A stretch of DNA of 64,000 nt from Acidobacteriota bacterium (GTDB lineage: Bacteria > Acidobacteriota > Blastocatellia > Pyrinomonadales > Pyrinomonadaceae), in contig JAHBSK010000005.1 of assembly GCA_019639175.1 (NCBI GenBank), positions 186,001 to 250,000 of the forward strand, read 5' to 3'. The notes beneath the pieces were generated by a model. It searched no databases. It saw only the letters and a list, made by a program, of their open reading frames with translations, and was not told where the DNA came from. Positions 52,034 through 61,033 of this stretch are shown here, in pieces. The position numbers and the translations under genes were made by a program. Position 1 is the stretch's first letter; each line of letters starts with the position of its first letter.

Positions 52034-52861
52034 TCATTCATCTTCGGGGCTTTCTTCTTTCTTTTTATCAATGTTCTCGCGCGCAATGGCGTACAGAGCA
52101 GATTTGACCTGAAACGGTGTCAGGTCGGGGTATGCTTCCAGCAGCAGGGCGATGATGCCCGCAATGTGCGGACAGGCAAAGCTGTTCCCGGTCAGGTTTC
52201 GATAACCGCCGGCAGGCCACGGCGTTCTGACATTTACGCCCGGAGCTGTCAGTTCTATCACCTGCCCGAAATGAAAACCAAACTTGAACGGATCCTTTTC
52301 CTCGCTCTTGACGACCGAGATCAGCGATGACGAGAACACGGACGGAAAGCTGGGATGCGGCAGGTTGTTCGCCGCCGCGACGACGACGCATCCGGCCAGA
52401 TAAGCTCGGTCAAGCAGATCGTGAAGCGGCGAGAAAAATTGCGGTTTTGTCGTGCCGAGGCTGAGGTTGATGATGCGATAGCGATTCTTGACCGCATATT
52501 CCAGTCCCGCCAGGAACGCATGGCCGTCACCGAGGCCGCCCGTTCCCAAAACGCGGATGCTGTGAAACTCCGCGTCCGGCGCAATGCCGCTGATAATGCC
52601 CGCACAGGCCGTTCCGTGGCCGACCAGATCAAGGCCTTCGCCCGGTTCGACCGGATCGAAAACGACCTTTTTATTCTCAACACGGGCTTCGACGGAAGAT
52701 GATACCTTTCCCTCCAGATCAGGATGAGTTATGTCGATGCCGCTGTCGATCACCGCAACGGAAACGCCTTTTCCGGTCGCTGAACGCCATTCGTCAGCGA
52801 GTTCGAAATAGGTCGATCGCGTTTCCAATTCTGTTGTCTCGTAGCCGGTGACGATCGTCAT
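52034..52861 (-). CDS. Subtilisin-like S8 serine protease, no signal peptide
   Basis: 275 residues. The triad is visible: Asp39 (VAVIDSGIDITHPDL), His82 (GHGTACAGI) and Ser227 (GNSFACPHIAG). The oxyanion-hole Asn is probably in AAANNLPHPS (165-166). There is no signal peptide and no propeptide, so it is likely intracellular and made active or held by another factor. The GAF-domain gene ends 18 bp upstream on the same strand. The end is acidic (ENIDKKKEESPEDE). Confidence 0.9.
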   Translation of the reverse strand: MTIVTGYETTELETRSTYFELADEWRSATGKGVSVAVIDSGIDITHPDLEGKVSSSVEARVENKKVVFDPVEPGEGLDLVGHGTACAGIISGIAPDAEFHSIRVLGTGGLGDGHAFLAGLEYAVKNRYRIINLSLGTTKPQFFSPLHDLLDRAYLAGCVVVAAANNLPHPSFPSVFSSSLISVVKSEEKDPFKFGFHFGQVIELTAPGVNVRTPWPAGGYRNLTGNSFACPHIAGIIALLLEAYPDLTPFQVKSALYAIARENIDKKKEESPEDE

Positions 52862-52879
52862 AACACTTTGCAGCCGCGT

Positions 52880-53653
52880 TTAACCTAAAAAGCTGGTCTC
52901 GTTCTTTGTTTCGCTGAATCTGAGAATGGCTTCGAGGATGTCGCGGCACATGGCCCGTTCGGCGTCGCCGCGGCCAGCTATCTCGCGCAAAAGAAGAGCG
53001 AGGTCCATCATCTCGCGGTGTTCGGCGGAAGAACGGACACCGGCCAGCCATTCGCGAACCGCCGCCAGATCGACGGCTCCGGGTTCGGACAAGGTCTTGT
53101 CGCCAAGTTCGCGGAAAAGCTTTGCCGATTCATACGCATTTACCAAAGACGCAATGGCTTCGGCGCAGTGTGCGGCCTTGTCCATTTCATCGGGCGTGAA
53201 CTGGTCCCACGGCGGCGGGCCAGATCTGTTGATGAACTCCAGAACGCCGATGACCTCGTCATTGAACCGCAGCGGCGTCGCCAGGATCATCTGCGTCGAA
53301 TAACCCGTCGCCTTGTCAACCTCGGCGTAAAACGATTCTTCTTCGCCGACGTCCGAAACGACCATCGGCTGGCCCGAAGACAACACAAAACCGGCAATTC
53401 CCTTTCCGGCCGGCACCTTCATTCCCAAAAGCTGATCGGCAACCTCACCGATAGCTGTCAGAAAGCGAAGGTCGCCCTGATCGCCGTCGCGAATAAGCAC
53501 CGACGCCTCGCTGGAGCCGAGGTCTGCGGCCGCTACCTCCATCAGACGGGCGATGGACCGTGTAAGCGGTTCAACAAGAAAATTTGTTATGTCCACGGTC
53601 TCCACCAGTTGCTGGAGTTTGTTGACGAGTTCGGGATCCTGGTTGGCGGCCAT
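52880..53653 (-). CDS. GAF-domain protein
   Basis: 257 residues. The GAF domain spans about 25-170: EASVLIRDGDQGDLRFLTAIG, GKGIAGFVLSSGQPMVVSDV and ILATPLRFNDEVIGVLEFINR. A C-terminal helical part of about 80 residues (AVREWLAGVRSSAEHREMMDLALLLREIAGRG) follows. No kinase, cyclase or HTH is attached, so it may sense a ligand and act through a partner, perhaps the subtilase encoded next. Cytoplasmic. Confidence 0.83.
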   Translation of the reverse strand: MAANQDPELVNKLQQLVETVDITNFLVEPLTRSIARLMEVAAADLGSSEASVLIRDGDQGDLRFLTAIGEVADQLLGMKVPAGKGIAGFVLSSGQPMVVSDVGEEESFYAEVDKATGYSTQMILATPLRFNDEVIGVLEFINRSGPPPWDQFTPDEMDKAAHCAEAIASLVNAYESAKLFRELGDKTLSEPGAVDLAAVREWLAGVRSSAEHREMMDLALLLREIAGRGDAERAMCRDILEAILRFSETKNETSFLG

Positions 53654-53818
53654 AGGTTAATTTTCAACTAAATCGGCATAATTATCAAATTCAGAATTTT
53701 TATCGGAAACCGGGGCCGATTCGCCATATAGTGGTTCAAAAGTAATGACGGCGGGGATCACCACAAAGTGCCGCAGCGCTCGGCGGCACAGCCATAGGAC
53801 CGTCTTTACAACCGATCA

Positions 53819-55573
53819 ATGGCCCTAAAACCGATAAAACGCTCTTTTGTTCTGAGTTTCATCATCTGCGCCGCATTTGCCCCTGACGCCGCTTCGCAAA
53901 AAAGCGGCCAGGGTTCTTCCGAACCGGCCCGCAGCGATTCGTTTCGCATCGCTCCCGGCTCGATGTTCGACACCTCGCCGCGCAGCCACATTCCTTCTGA
54001 CACGCTCGAAAGAACAACAAGGCCGGCGATGTCGGAACCGCTGCTGAACGCAGCGAACGAGATCAACGAGGCGTTGGAGATCATCAAAAGAAATCACGCG
54101 GCGGGCAATGCCCTGGATCAGGACGCAGTGACCGGATCAGCGATCACGTCGATGCTGAAGAGCCTCGATCCGCATTCAAATTATTACGACAAACGCGAAT
54201 TTGCAGAACTTTTGGGCGGCCACCGAAGCGAGTATTCGGGAACCGGCGTATTTATAACAAATTTCGGCCACGGCGAATCGCGCGGAACTTATATCGTTGC
54301 GTCAGCTCCGAATTCGGCGGCATCGCGTGCGGGGCTGCGTTTTGGCGACAGGATAATTTCGCTGGACGGGCAAAACATCGGCGGAATGGATTCGTATGCC
54401 GTGCGGGAAATGATAAGAGGCGAACGCGGCACAAATGTTGAGATCACCGTAAAACGGGCAGACACGCTTGAGACAGAAAAATTATCGCTTCGTCGCGAGC
54501 GTCTGTCGCAGCCGTCAGTTCCGAGGGCTTTTATGCTTGAGGACAAGATCGGCTATATCGAAATGTCGTCAGGATTTAGCTATTCCACCGTGACGGAACT
54601 GGATACGGCAATGGCCGATCTGAAAAAACGCGGGGCCGTCGCTCTGGTTATCGACCTTCGCGGCAATCCGGGCGGCATTGTGGATCAGGCCGTCGCCGTG
54701 GCGGAAAGATTTCTACCCGACGGAGCGAAGATATTGTCGCAACGCGGACGCTTTTCACGCGACGACCGTGTCTGGATATCACAGAACAAAAGGCCTGAGA
54801 CAATGCCCGTTGTGCTGTTGACCGATGAAGTTACGGCCTCGGCTGCGGAGATAGTTGCCGGAGCTTTTCAGGACAATGACCGGGCGTTGATCGTCGGCCA
54901 GAGGACGTTTGGCAAGGGCCTTGTGCAAAATGTGCTCGACCTGCCGGACGGATCAGGACTGACGCTGACCGCCGCCAGATATTACACGCCGTCAGGACGT
55001 TCGATCCAGCGAAACTACACGGGAACCGGCCTTTACGATTATTACAAACGCACCGAGCGTGCCGCGCTGATCGACGGCTCATTTGAAGCCGCAAAAACCC
55101 TGACGAACAGGACGGTTCACGGCGGCAACGGCATCGCGCCGGACGTTGCGGTCGAACAGGAGAATTATTCTGAAGAACGGGCGAGGCTTATCGACAGGAT
55201 ATTTCTTTTCACAGTCGATCTGGTAAACGGCCGCATAGAAGGCCAGCCGTCACGCGCCGCTTTGCGGCAGAGAGCTATCTTTGAAAAACCGGTCGTGACC
55301 GATCAGATGGTCGAGGCGTTCATGAAATACCTTGCAGACAGCGGCGAAAATTTACCGAACGAAAAGAACGCCGGCACCGTCAGGGCCGATCTGGAACATT
55401 ATCTCGCCCTGGCGCTTTTTGGGCAGGACGCCGCCGCCAAGGTTATGCTGGCACACGATAAAACCTTCGCCTCCGCGATAAGGTCGATACGTGCCTCAGC
55501 AGAACTGGCAAAGCGGGCAAGAGCGGTCACAGATCCGCTGCAGATGGCAAGCAAAAGCCCGCCAAAGCGTTAG
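53819..55573 (+). CDS. S41-family C-terminal processing protease with PDZ domain
   Basis: 584 residues. A signal segment (FVLSFIICAAFAPDAA) leads to the periplasm. An N-terminal helical region precedes a PDZ domain (about 135-210: GTGVFITNF...SAASRAGLRFGDRIISLDGQ). The catalytic Ser341 is in VTASAAE and Lys366 in RTFGKG, the usual 25 residues apart. GNPGGIVDQAV is conserved. It would trim C-termini of periplasmic proteins. It is divergent from the GAF gene and ends at the terminator 55695. Confidence 0.92.
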   Translation: MALKPIKRSFVLSFIICAAFAPDAASQKSGQGSSEPARSDSFRIAPGSMFDTSPRSHIPSDTLERTTRPAMSEPLLNAANEINEALEIIKRNHAAGNALDQDAVTGSAITSMLKSLDPHSNYYDKREFAELLGGHRSEYSGTGVFITNFGHGESRGTYIVASAPNSAASRAGLRFGDRIISLDGQNIGGMDSYAVREMIRGERGTNVEITVKRADTLETEKLSLRRERLSQPSVPRAFMLEDKIGYIEMSSGFSYSTVTELDTAMADLKKRGAVALVIDLRGNPGGIVDQAVAVAERFLPDGAKILSQRGRFSRDDRVWISQNKRPETMPVVLLTDEVTASAAEIVAGAFQDNDRALIVGQRTFGKGLVQNVLDLPDGSGLTLTAARYYTPSGRSIQRNYTGTGLYDYYKRTERAALIDGSFEAAKTLTNRTVHGGNGIAPDVAVEQENYSEERARLIDRIFLFTVDLVNGRIEGQPSRAALRQRAIFEKPVVTDQMVEAFMKYLADSGENLPNEKNAGTVRADLEHYLALALFGQDAAAKVMLAHDKTFASAIRSIRASAELAKRARAVTDPLQMASKSPPKR

Positions 55574-55694
55574 CTCCGACGGGCCGCTGCAAAACAGGAG
55601 GGTCAGAAAACACGGCAGAAACGCCTTGGAGGACACGCATCCGCCTTTTCCTTTCCGCAATTATAGATGACCTGAGATCAAATACAGTTGCTCA

Positions 55695-55744
55695 AGAAAA
55701 AAAAACTCCGCGACATTATTATGCCATCGCGGAGTTTTTTTCTT
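55695..55744. terminator. Bidirectional terminator between S41 protease and TonB-type receptor
   Basis: AAAAAAACTCCGCGA and TCGCGGAGTTTTTTT form a perfect 15-bp stem with a 13-nt loop, A-run and T-run on the two sides, between convergent genes. Confidence 0.92.
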
Positions 55745-55762
55745 TACAGTTTTCCAGAAAAC

Positions 55763-58700
55763 CTAGAAATTAAGCTTACCGGAGATCTGTATCCTTCTCG
55801 CGCTGTTCGTTACGTCAGCGTTGATACGGCCAAAAATGCTGGAACCAAATCCGGATTGGCTAAACCCGGCCGGCAATGTAGCAGTCGGCAGTGAGAAGTT
55901 CGGCGTGTTCGTAAAGTTACGAGCATCCACGCGAACATCAAAGCTCAAAGTCTCAGTAAAGCGGAACTTTCTCAAGAGAGATATGTCAGCTTCGGTATAT
56001 CCGGGCGTCAGGAAGTAGTTCCTTCCCGTGTTGCCGACCTCACCCGGCCCCGGTTGGCTGAAAAGGCTGCGAGCAGCTTCGTCAAACCACCAGTTTCGGA
56101 GGAGCGGGTTACTCGTGTTCTCAAAGTTACCCTGAACCAGCGACCCAAGGTTACGCGGACAACCGCTGCAGTTTGCGTAGGAACCTCGTGTCTGGCTGAC
56201 CGTGTTCAAACCGGCATAGGCTGTGAAAGGACGTCCCGACATAAGTCGGACCGTACCTGCGACCTGCCAGCCGCCGATAACGTAGTTAAGGACCGGCGAG
56301 CTAGAACGGAACTTCTTGCCCGAACCAAACGGCAGCTCAACTACGTACGTACCGAGCAGCGTATGCCGTCTGTCAAAATCAGACCAGGCATAGTTTGACT
56401 TCCGATCATAGTTATCAAGCGGCGTATTTCCCGCCGATTGAGCGGTACCCGTGCTCAAGGTGGTAAACACAGGGTCGAAAGAACGGGTGTCCTTAGAGAC
56501 CGACCATGTATAACCGACCTGGAAACTTATGCCGTCCTTCATACGGCGTTTGAACGAAACTTCAAGGCCGTTGTAGAACGAGAAGTCGTTGCTGTCAATG
56601 ATGTTAAATCCACCCGTATATTGTGAGAACGGCTGGAAAAAGGAACTGTATCCGTGGATATCCAGAATACGCTGCCCCAATTGTCCCGAGGTGCAAAGCC
56701 CTGCGGTAACATCAGCCGAAATACATAGTTTCTGCGAAGCTGCCAGAGCCAGAGTAGCCGCACTTCCCTGCGTTATCGCCGTTCCGTTCAGAGCACGGAA
56801 ACGGGCGGTACCTCCATTGTTTGCCGCATTCCCGGTAAACAGCAGATTGATCAGCGGGCTGTTATACGCAGCGTCATTCCTGATCGAATTGAACGCCTGA
56901 AGGAAGGTTTCTCCGGCTCCCGAAAGAGTTCCATTGAGATCTACCTGATTGACGTTATAAGCACCGAAAAGGTTGGTGGCTTTCTTACCGATATAGTTGA
57001 CCTCGACCATGTTGCCACCAAACACCTCACGCTGAAAGCTGGCGCTCCAACTGTGAATGCTCGGGAACTTTATATCCGGATCGATGGCCGTCATTGACGC
57101 TGTGCTGTACGCCGGGGGCGTTCGAAGCTGTGTCGGCGACTGTGTAGGTGCCACCGACGGCAATCCGTCACGCCGCAATCCGCCGCTCTGGCCAAATGCC
57201 GTGTTGATTCCAAGCGCGGTATTTCCCGGAGTGCTTTGGAAAATGAATGAACTGAACAGGAACGTCGAGAATCGGTCAGATGCCTTGCGGTAGTTGGCAC
57301 GGATCGATGTCTTGCCGTCGCCGAACGGATCCCATGCGAACCCGAGGGTAGGCAGGAACATTCCATAGTCATCATCAAAAAGCTTGCCTTCAACAAAGGT
57401 CAGGTCATTTGCCGGAGCCGAACCAAGCACGAACGGCTTGTCGGGAACGAGGATCGGACGTCCGCCCGCCGATGTCGGAGCTAGTCTCATCTCCCATCTT
57501 ACACCTATGTCAACAGTGAAGTTTGGGCGAAGCTTCCACGAATCCTGAACATAAAAGTCGAGTTCAGGATGATTTGCGTCGAACAGCCATCGGGTTCCCG
57601 CAGGGGCAAACGATGACGGGTTTGACGGATCATTCACAAATGCCTGTGAGATGGTTCCGACACGGCCGAGCATGTCGTTTATCGTATTTTCAAGACGTGT
57701 CCTGTCAGCCGAGTTGATAACAGCAGCTCCTGTTGGCAATCCCCAGATCGCGGGAAAAGTGCTGTTGACGGTTCTGCTGAAATTATATGCAAGCTCGATT
57801 CCCCCACCGCCGACACTGGCCCGGTCATCTGTGCTTTTGCCCAAGCGAAGATTCGCACCGGCCTTGATGACGTGCGGCGAGAAGTCGAAGGTCATGTTAT
57901 CGACGAACTGCCACGTCGTAAAACTGCGTGCGTTGTACGAAAAGTTCGTGTTTATGTCCGTGGGCAGATTAAATACGAACGCAAAGTCAGGATCAGGTTC
58001 AGGTGTCAGGAACTTAAATCTGAAATTGCTGTAACCTACAATGAATTCGTTGACAAACCTGCTCGACGGTGCCCAGCGCCAGTTGGCCGCAAGGTTCTTC
58101 GGAGTTCTTTCAGTATCAACGTAGTTCGGTGCGTCCGGAAAACGCGGACGTCCGCCGTTCGCGGCGTCGCCATACGTATTCTGTTCGCCCTGTGCCCAAC
58201 GAATATAGAAATTGTTCTGGTCGTTGATCTTAAAGTCGAACTTGGAAACAAAGTCGTATTGCTTCTCCGTCTGCGGAGAGTTGAACAGGAAGCCCGCAGT
58301 GTTCAGGCCGTCACCTGTAGCGCTGTAGCTGTTCGGCACCGGCATCTGATTGATGTATCCCATCAGCAGCGGATCAAGGGAAATGCCCGTTCCGGTGGCG
58401 ATATTGTACGAATTGATACATGGTGTGTTCGTAGGTGTTCCCGGATATGCCACGTTACAGACCGGCAGCACGGGATTTCCGCTTGCGTCAACCTGTCCGG
58501 TGCCGTTCACGCCGCCCTGAACCCAACGGAATATCCCTTGTCGGGCAGTCGGGGTAAACACGGTCCGTGTTTGCAGAAGGGCATCTGACGCACGAAGCAT
58601 CTGGAGGTTAACGAAGAAGAATGCCTTGTCCTTTAGCAGCGAGAATTTTGATCCTTCGCCAAATCCGGGGTTGAACAAAGGTCCGCCAAAGCTTCCGCCG

Positions 58701-59557
58701 AAGATGTGCTGGATAAAGTTCTCCTTAACTGTTCCGTTGACGTTTGCCGCATAGCTGCGTGCCATTAGGCCCTTGCTTAAATAGTATTCGAACAAGCTAC
58801 CGCGAAACTGATTGGTGCCGGAGCGGGTGACGAATGTCACCTGAGCGCCGCTGCTTCGTCCAAGCTCTGCTGTAAAGCCGCCGGTCACTATCTGAAATTC
58901 CTGTATCGAGTCAGGATTGGGCCGCAACGGCGTGAAGTTGGAACCGCCGGCTGTGGATTCATTGATATCTATGCCGTCCAATGTAAAGTTGAAGGCACGG
59001 TCACGTGAACCGTTCACGTGAACACCGCCGCCGGTGTTGGCACCGGTCACGACACCAGGCTGGTAATTAAGAATATCCAGCGGATTTCGCCCACGCGTTC
59101 CGACGATCGGCAGGGATTCGATGGTCCGCTGTTCGACCGTTCCGCCCAGGTTGCCCGAAATATTGGTTTGCACCTGCGTCGCGGCCGCATCCACGGACAC
59201 GACTTCTGACACATCACCAACCTGCAGCACAACATTTATAGTCGCCGGCTGGTTGATCAGAACTGTATTGTTCGCGGAAACAAACTTATTAAAACCATCC
59301 TTTTCGACCGTAAGCGTGTATGTACCCGCCTGGATAAGGTCAAAAAGAAAAACTCCGGCATTATTGGTAAATGCCGTCAAACCACGTTCAGTACCGCTGC
59401 CAACGAGCGTTACTTTCGCGCCCGGCACTACTCCCCCGCTGTTGTCCGTAACCATACCGGTAACGCGTGAGGTGGTTCCCTGCGCCATTACCGACAAGCT
59501 CAGACAAGCAACCAGAGAGAACGTGTAAACCACTCTCGCTAAAAGTCCTTTGCCCAT
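55763..59557 (-). CDS. TonB-dependent receptor-like outer-membrane protein (Oar type)
   Basis: 1264 residues behind a strong ribosome site (GGAGGAATAAG). A signal peptide (VVYTFSLVACLSLSVMAQ) is followed by a carboxypeptidase-regulatory domain (about 28-110: VTGMVTDNSGGVVPGAKVTL, NNAGVFLFDLIQAGTYTLTVEKDGF). A plug-like region (SLPIVGTRGRNPLDILNYQPGVV) and a long beta-barrel follow, ending ARRIQISGKLNF with a terminal Phe. Such proteins are abundant in Acidobacteria and probably import large organic ligands. No TonB-box is evident. The leader carries an inverted repeat at 59594-59615. Confidence 0.9.
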   Translation of the reverse strand: MGKGLLARVVYTFSLVACLSLSVMAQGTTSRVTGMVTDNSGGVVPGAKVTLVGSGTERGLTAFTNNAGVFLFDLIQAGTYTLTVEKDGFNKFVSANNTVLINQPATINVVLQVGDVSEVVSVDAAATQVQTNISGNLGGTVEQRTIESLPIVGTRGRNPLDILNYQPGVVTGANTGGGVHVNGSRDRAFNFTLDGIDINESTAGGSNFTPLRPNPDSIQEFQIVTGGFTAELGRSSGAQVTFVTRSGTNQFRGSLFEYYLSKGLMARSYAANVNGTVKENFIQHIFGGSFGGPLFNPGFGEGSKFSLLKDKAFFFVNLQMLRASDALLQTRTVFTPTARQGIFRWVQGGVNGTGQVDASGNPVLPVCNVAYPGTPTNTPCINSYNIATGTGISLDPLLMGYINQMPVPNSYSATGDGLNTAGFLFNSPQTEKQYDFVSKFDFKINDQNNFYIRWAQGEQNTYGDAANGGRPRFPDAPNYVDTERTPKNLAANWRWAPSSRFVNEFIVGYSNFRFKFLTPEPDPDFAFVFNLPTDINTNFSYNARSFTTWQFVDNMTFDFSPHVIKAGANLRLGKSTDDRASVGGGGIELAYNFSRTVNSTFPAIWGLPTGAAVINSADRTRLENTINDMLGRVGTISQAFVNDPSNPSSFAPAGTRWLFDANHPELDFYVQDSWKLRPNFTVDIGVRWEMRLAPTSAGGRPILVPDKPFVLGSAPANDLTFVEGKLFDDDYGMFLPTLGFAWDPFGDGKTSIRANYRKASDRFSTFLFSSFIFQSTPGNTALGINTAFGQSGGLRRDGLPSVAPTQSPTQLRTPPAYSTASMTAIDPDIKFPSIHSWSASFQREVFGGNMVEVNYIGKKATNLFGAYNVNQVDLNGTLSGAGETFLQAFNSIRNDAAYNSPLINLLFTGNAANNGGTARFRALNGTAITQGSAATLALAASQKLCISADVTAGLCTSGQLGQRILDIHGYSSFFQPFSQYTGGFNIIDSNDFSFYNGLEVSFKRRMKDGISFQVGYTWSVSKDTRSFDPVFTTLSTGTAQSAGNTPLDNYDRKSNYAWSDFDRRHTLLGTYVVELPFGSGKKFRSSSPVLNYVIGGWQVAGTVRLMSGRPFTAYAGLNTVSQTRGSYANCSGCPRNLGSLVQGNFENTSNPLLRNWWFDEAARSLFSQPGPGEVGNTGRNYFLTPGYTEADISLLRKFRFTETLSFDVRVDARNFTNTPNFSLPTATLPAGFSQSGFGSSIFGRINADVTNSARRIQISGKLNF

Positions 59558-59593
59558 CTTATTCCTCCAAATTTTTATTTTGCCTGTATAACC

Positions 59594-59615
59594 AACTCTT
59601 ATGATAAAAAGAGTT
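59594..59615 (-). promoter_or_regulatory. Small inverted repeat in the receptor leader
   Basis: AACTCTT (59594-59600) and AAGAGTT (59609-59615), 8-nt loop, about 40 bp before the receptor start. It may be a regulatory hairpin or protein site; function unknown. Confidence 0.35.
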
Positions 59616-59714
59616 CTGTGCAGAATTGTTGATGTAACATATCACAACTCATTGCTGAAGTGTTAATAAAAAAAGCGATTTTGGAGATTTTTTTGAAAAA
59701 TATTTTGAATTTGA

Positions 59715-60689
59715 CTACTTATTGAGCCGGAGCAGCGTTCCGTTGGCTCCGAGTGCCCATCCATAGCGTTTTGCCATATAGAGTCCGAACAGGCTTTCCT
59801 TTGTTCCGCTCTCCTGCAAAAGCCAGGTCTTGCCTCGGTCGCCCGAACGCAGAATGGTGCCGCCGTGGCCGACGATCCAGCCGTTCTTGTCATCGGCAAA
59901 ATCGACCCGCATAAAGGTTGTGGGAAAACTGGTCGGGACCTGTTGCCATGTCAGGCCGCCGTTCTCCGTCCTCAAAATGGTTCCACGGCCGCCGACGGCG
60001 TATCCGGCCTTGCGGTCGCGGAAATGAACATTATAAAGCGCCCGTTCGGTACCGGAGGATTGCAGCCGCCAGGTCGTTCCACCATCCTCTGACGCCAGGA
60101 TGACACCCCGGTCGCCGACCACCCAAACGCGCGAATCGCCGACAAAATTCAGATGGAACAATTCCGTCCGTGACGACACCTTTATCCTTTGCCAGGTCTG
60201 GCCTTCGTCCTCGGTCTTCAGCACCAGCGAATCCACGACATCCTCATTGCTGTTCAGGACGGAGCCGACAATGATGCCGCGTTTTCTGTTTGCAAATCTG
60301 ATGCTCAGAAATTCGGGCGTGCCTTCGCGGATGTCGCCCGCGCGGACTATGACCGTCTCGCCCCACGTATCGCCGCCGTCGGACGTGACGAACATCTTGC
60401 GGCCCGCGACCAGGTATCCGTTCTTTTCATTGCGAAAATAGATCTCGTTGATATTCTCAGTGGTTGACAGCCGATGACGTGTCCATGTTCTTCCCTCGTC
60501 CCTTGTCGATGCGAGAAAACCGTTGTCGCCGGCGATCCATCCCTTTTCTGACGACGTAAAATACGCCGTCACCAGATCGCCGTCCGTTCCGCTTTCCGCC
60601 ATTTCCCAAGCGGTCTGTGCCGATGCTCCGGCACAAAGTAAAAATGGAATTACAAATTTAAAAAGCCGCTGCAAAATCAATCCTTTCAC
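59715..60689 (-). CDS. Secreted YCF48/BNR-repeat beta-propeller protein
   Basis: 324 residues, GTG start at 60689 with AAAGGAGAAAAGA upstream. A signal peptide (FKFVIPFLLCAGASAQ) is followed by about seven units of the form GWxxGxxGxxLxSxDGGxTW (e.g. GWIAGDNGFLASTRDEGRTW, VWVVGDRGVILASEDGGTTW, GYAVGGRGTILRTENGGLTW). This is the YCF48/BNR propeller family. Roles outside photosystem II assembly are unsettled. It lies upstream of the big receptor on the same strand. Confidence 0.86.
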   Translation of the reverse strand: MKGLILQRLFKFVIPFLLCAGASAQTAWEMAESGTDGDLVTAYFTSSEKGWIAGDNGFLASTRDEGRTWTRHRLSTTENINEIYFRNEKNGYLVAGRKMFVTSDGGDTWGETVIVRAGDIREGTPEFLSIRFANRKRGIIVGSVLNSNEDVVDSLVLKTEDEGQTWQRIKVSSRTELFHLNFVGDSRVWVVGDRGVILASEDGGTTWRLQSSGTERALYNVHFRDRKAGYAVGGRGTILRTENGGLTWQQVPTSFPTTFMRVDFADDKNGWIVGHGGTILRSGDRGKTWLLQESGTKESLFGLYMAKRYGWALGANGTLLRLNK

Positions 60690-60824
60690 TCTTTTCTCCT
60701 TTCATCAGGCCGATGCGGTCGATCCCGGATACTTATTCCCGGTTAGACTTTTGTCCATCGTCCTTTCGCTCACCTCTTAGCGTACATTGCGGATCGGCGT
60801 CCTGGTGGCAAAATTTAACAGACT

Positions 60825-60900
60825 GCCGCAAAGTCGCAAAGGCACAAAGAACCGCTAAGAAAAACCTTTGCGTAACTTAGTGTCTTCGCGTCTTGGCGGC
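60825..60900. repeat. GCAAAG-type inverted repeat in the 344-bp gap before the VWA gene
   Basis: GCCGCAAAGTCGCAAAGG (60825-60842) and its inverted relative ending CGCGTCTTGGCGGC (to about 60900) form an imperfect palindrome of the type CGCAAAG/CTTTGCG. The rest of 60690-61033 shows no gene. Confidence 0.6.
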
Positions 60901-61033
60901 AATATCGGCCACCAAGTCGCTGATCCAGCGAAGAAAACGCAAAAAGGCAACCTCCGGGCTATAGGATAACGTTTCAGAACCCGAAAATCACCTTTTTGAC
61001 GAAAAACGCTGCGGCATTTTGCCGCGGCCCGGC

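Noticed and set aside
57872..58588. Plus-strand open frame of 238 codons
   Set aside because: Antisense to the TonB-type receptor gene; no own features.
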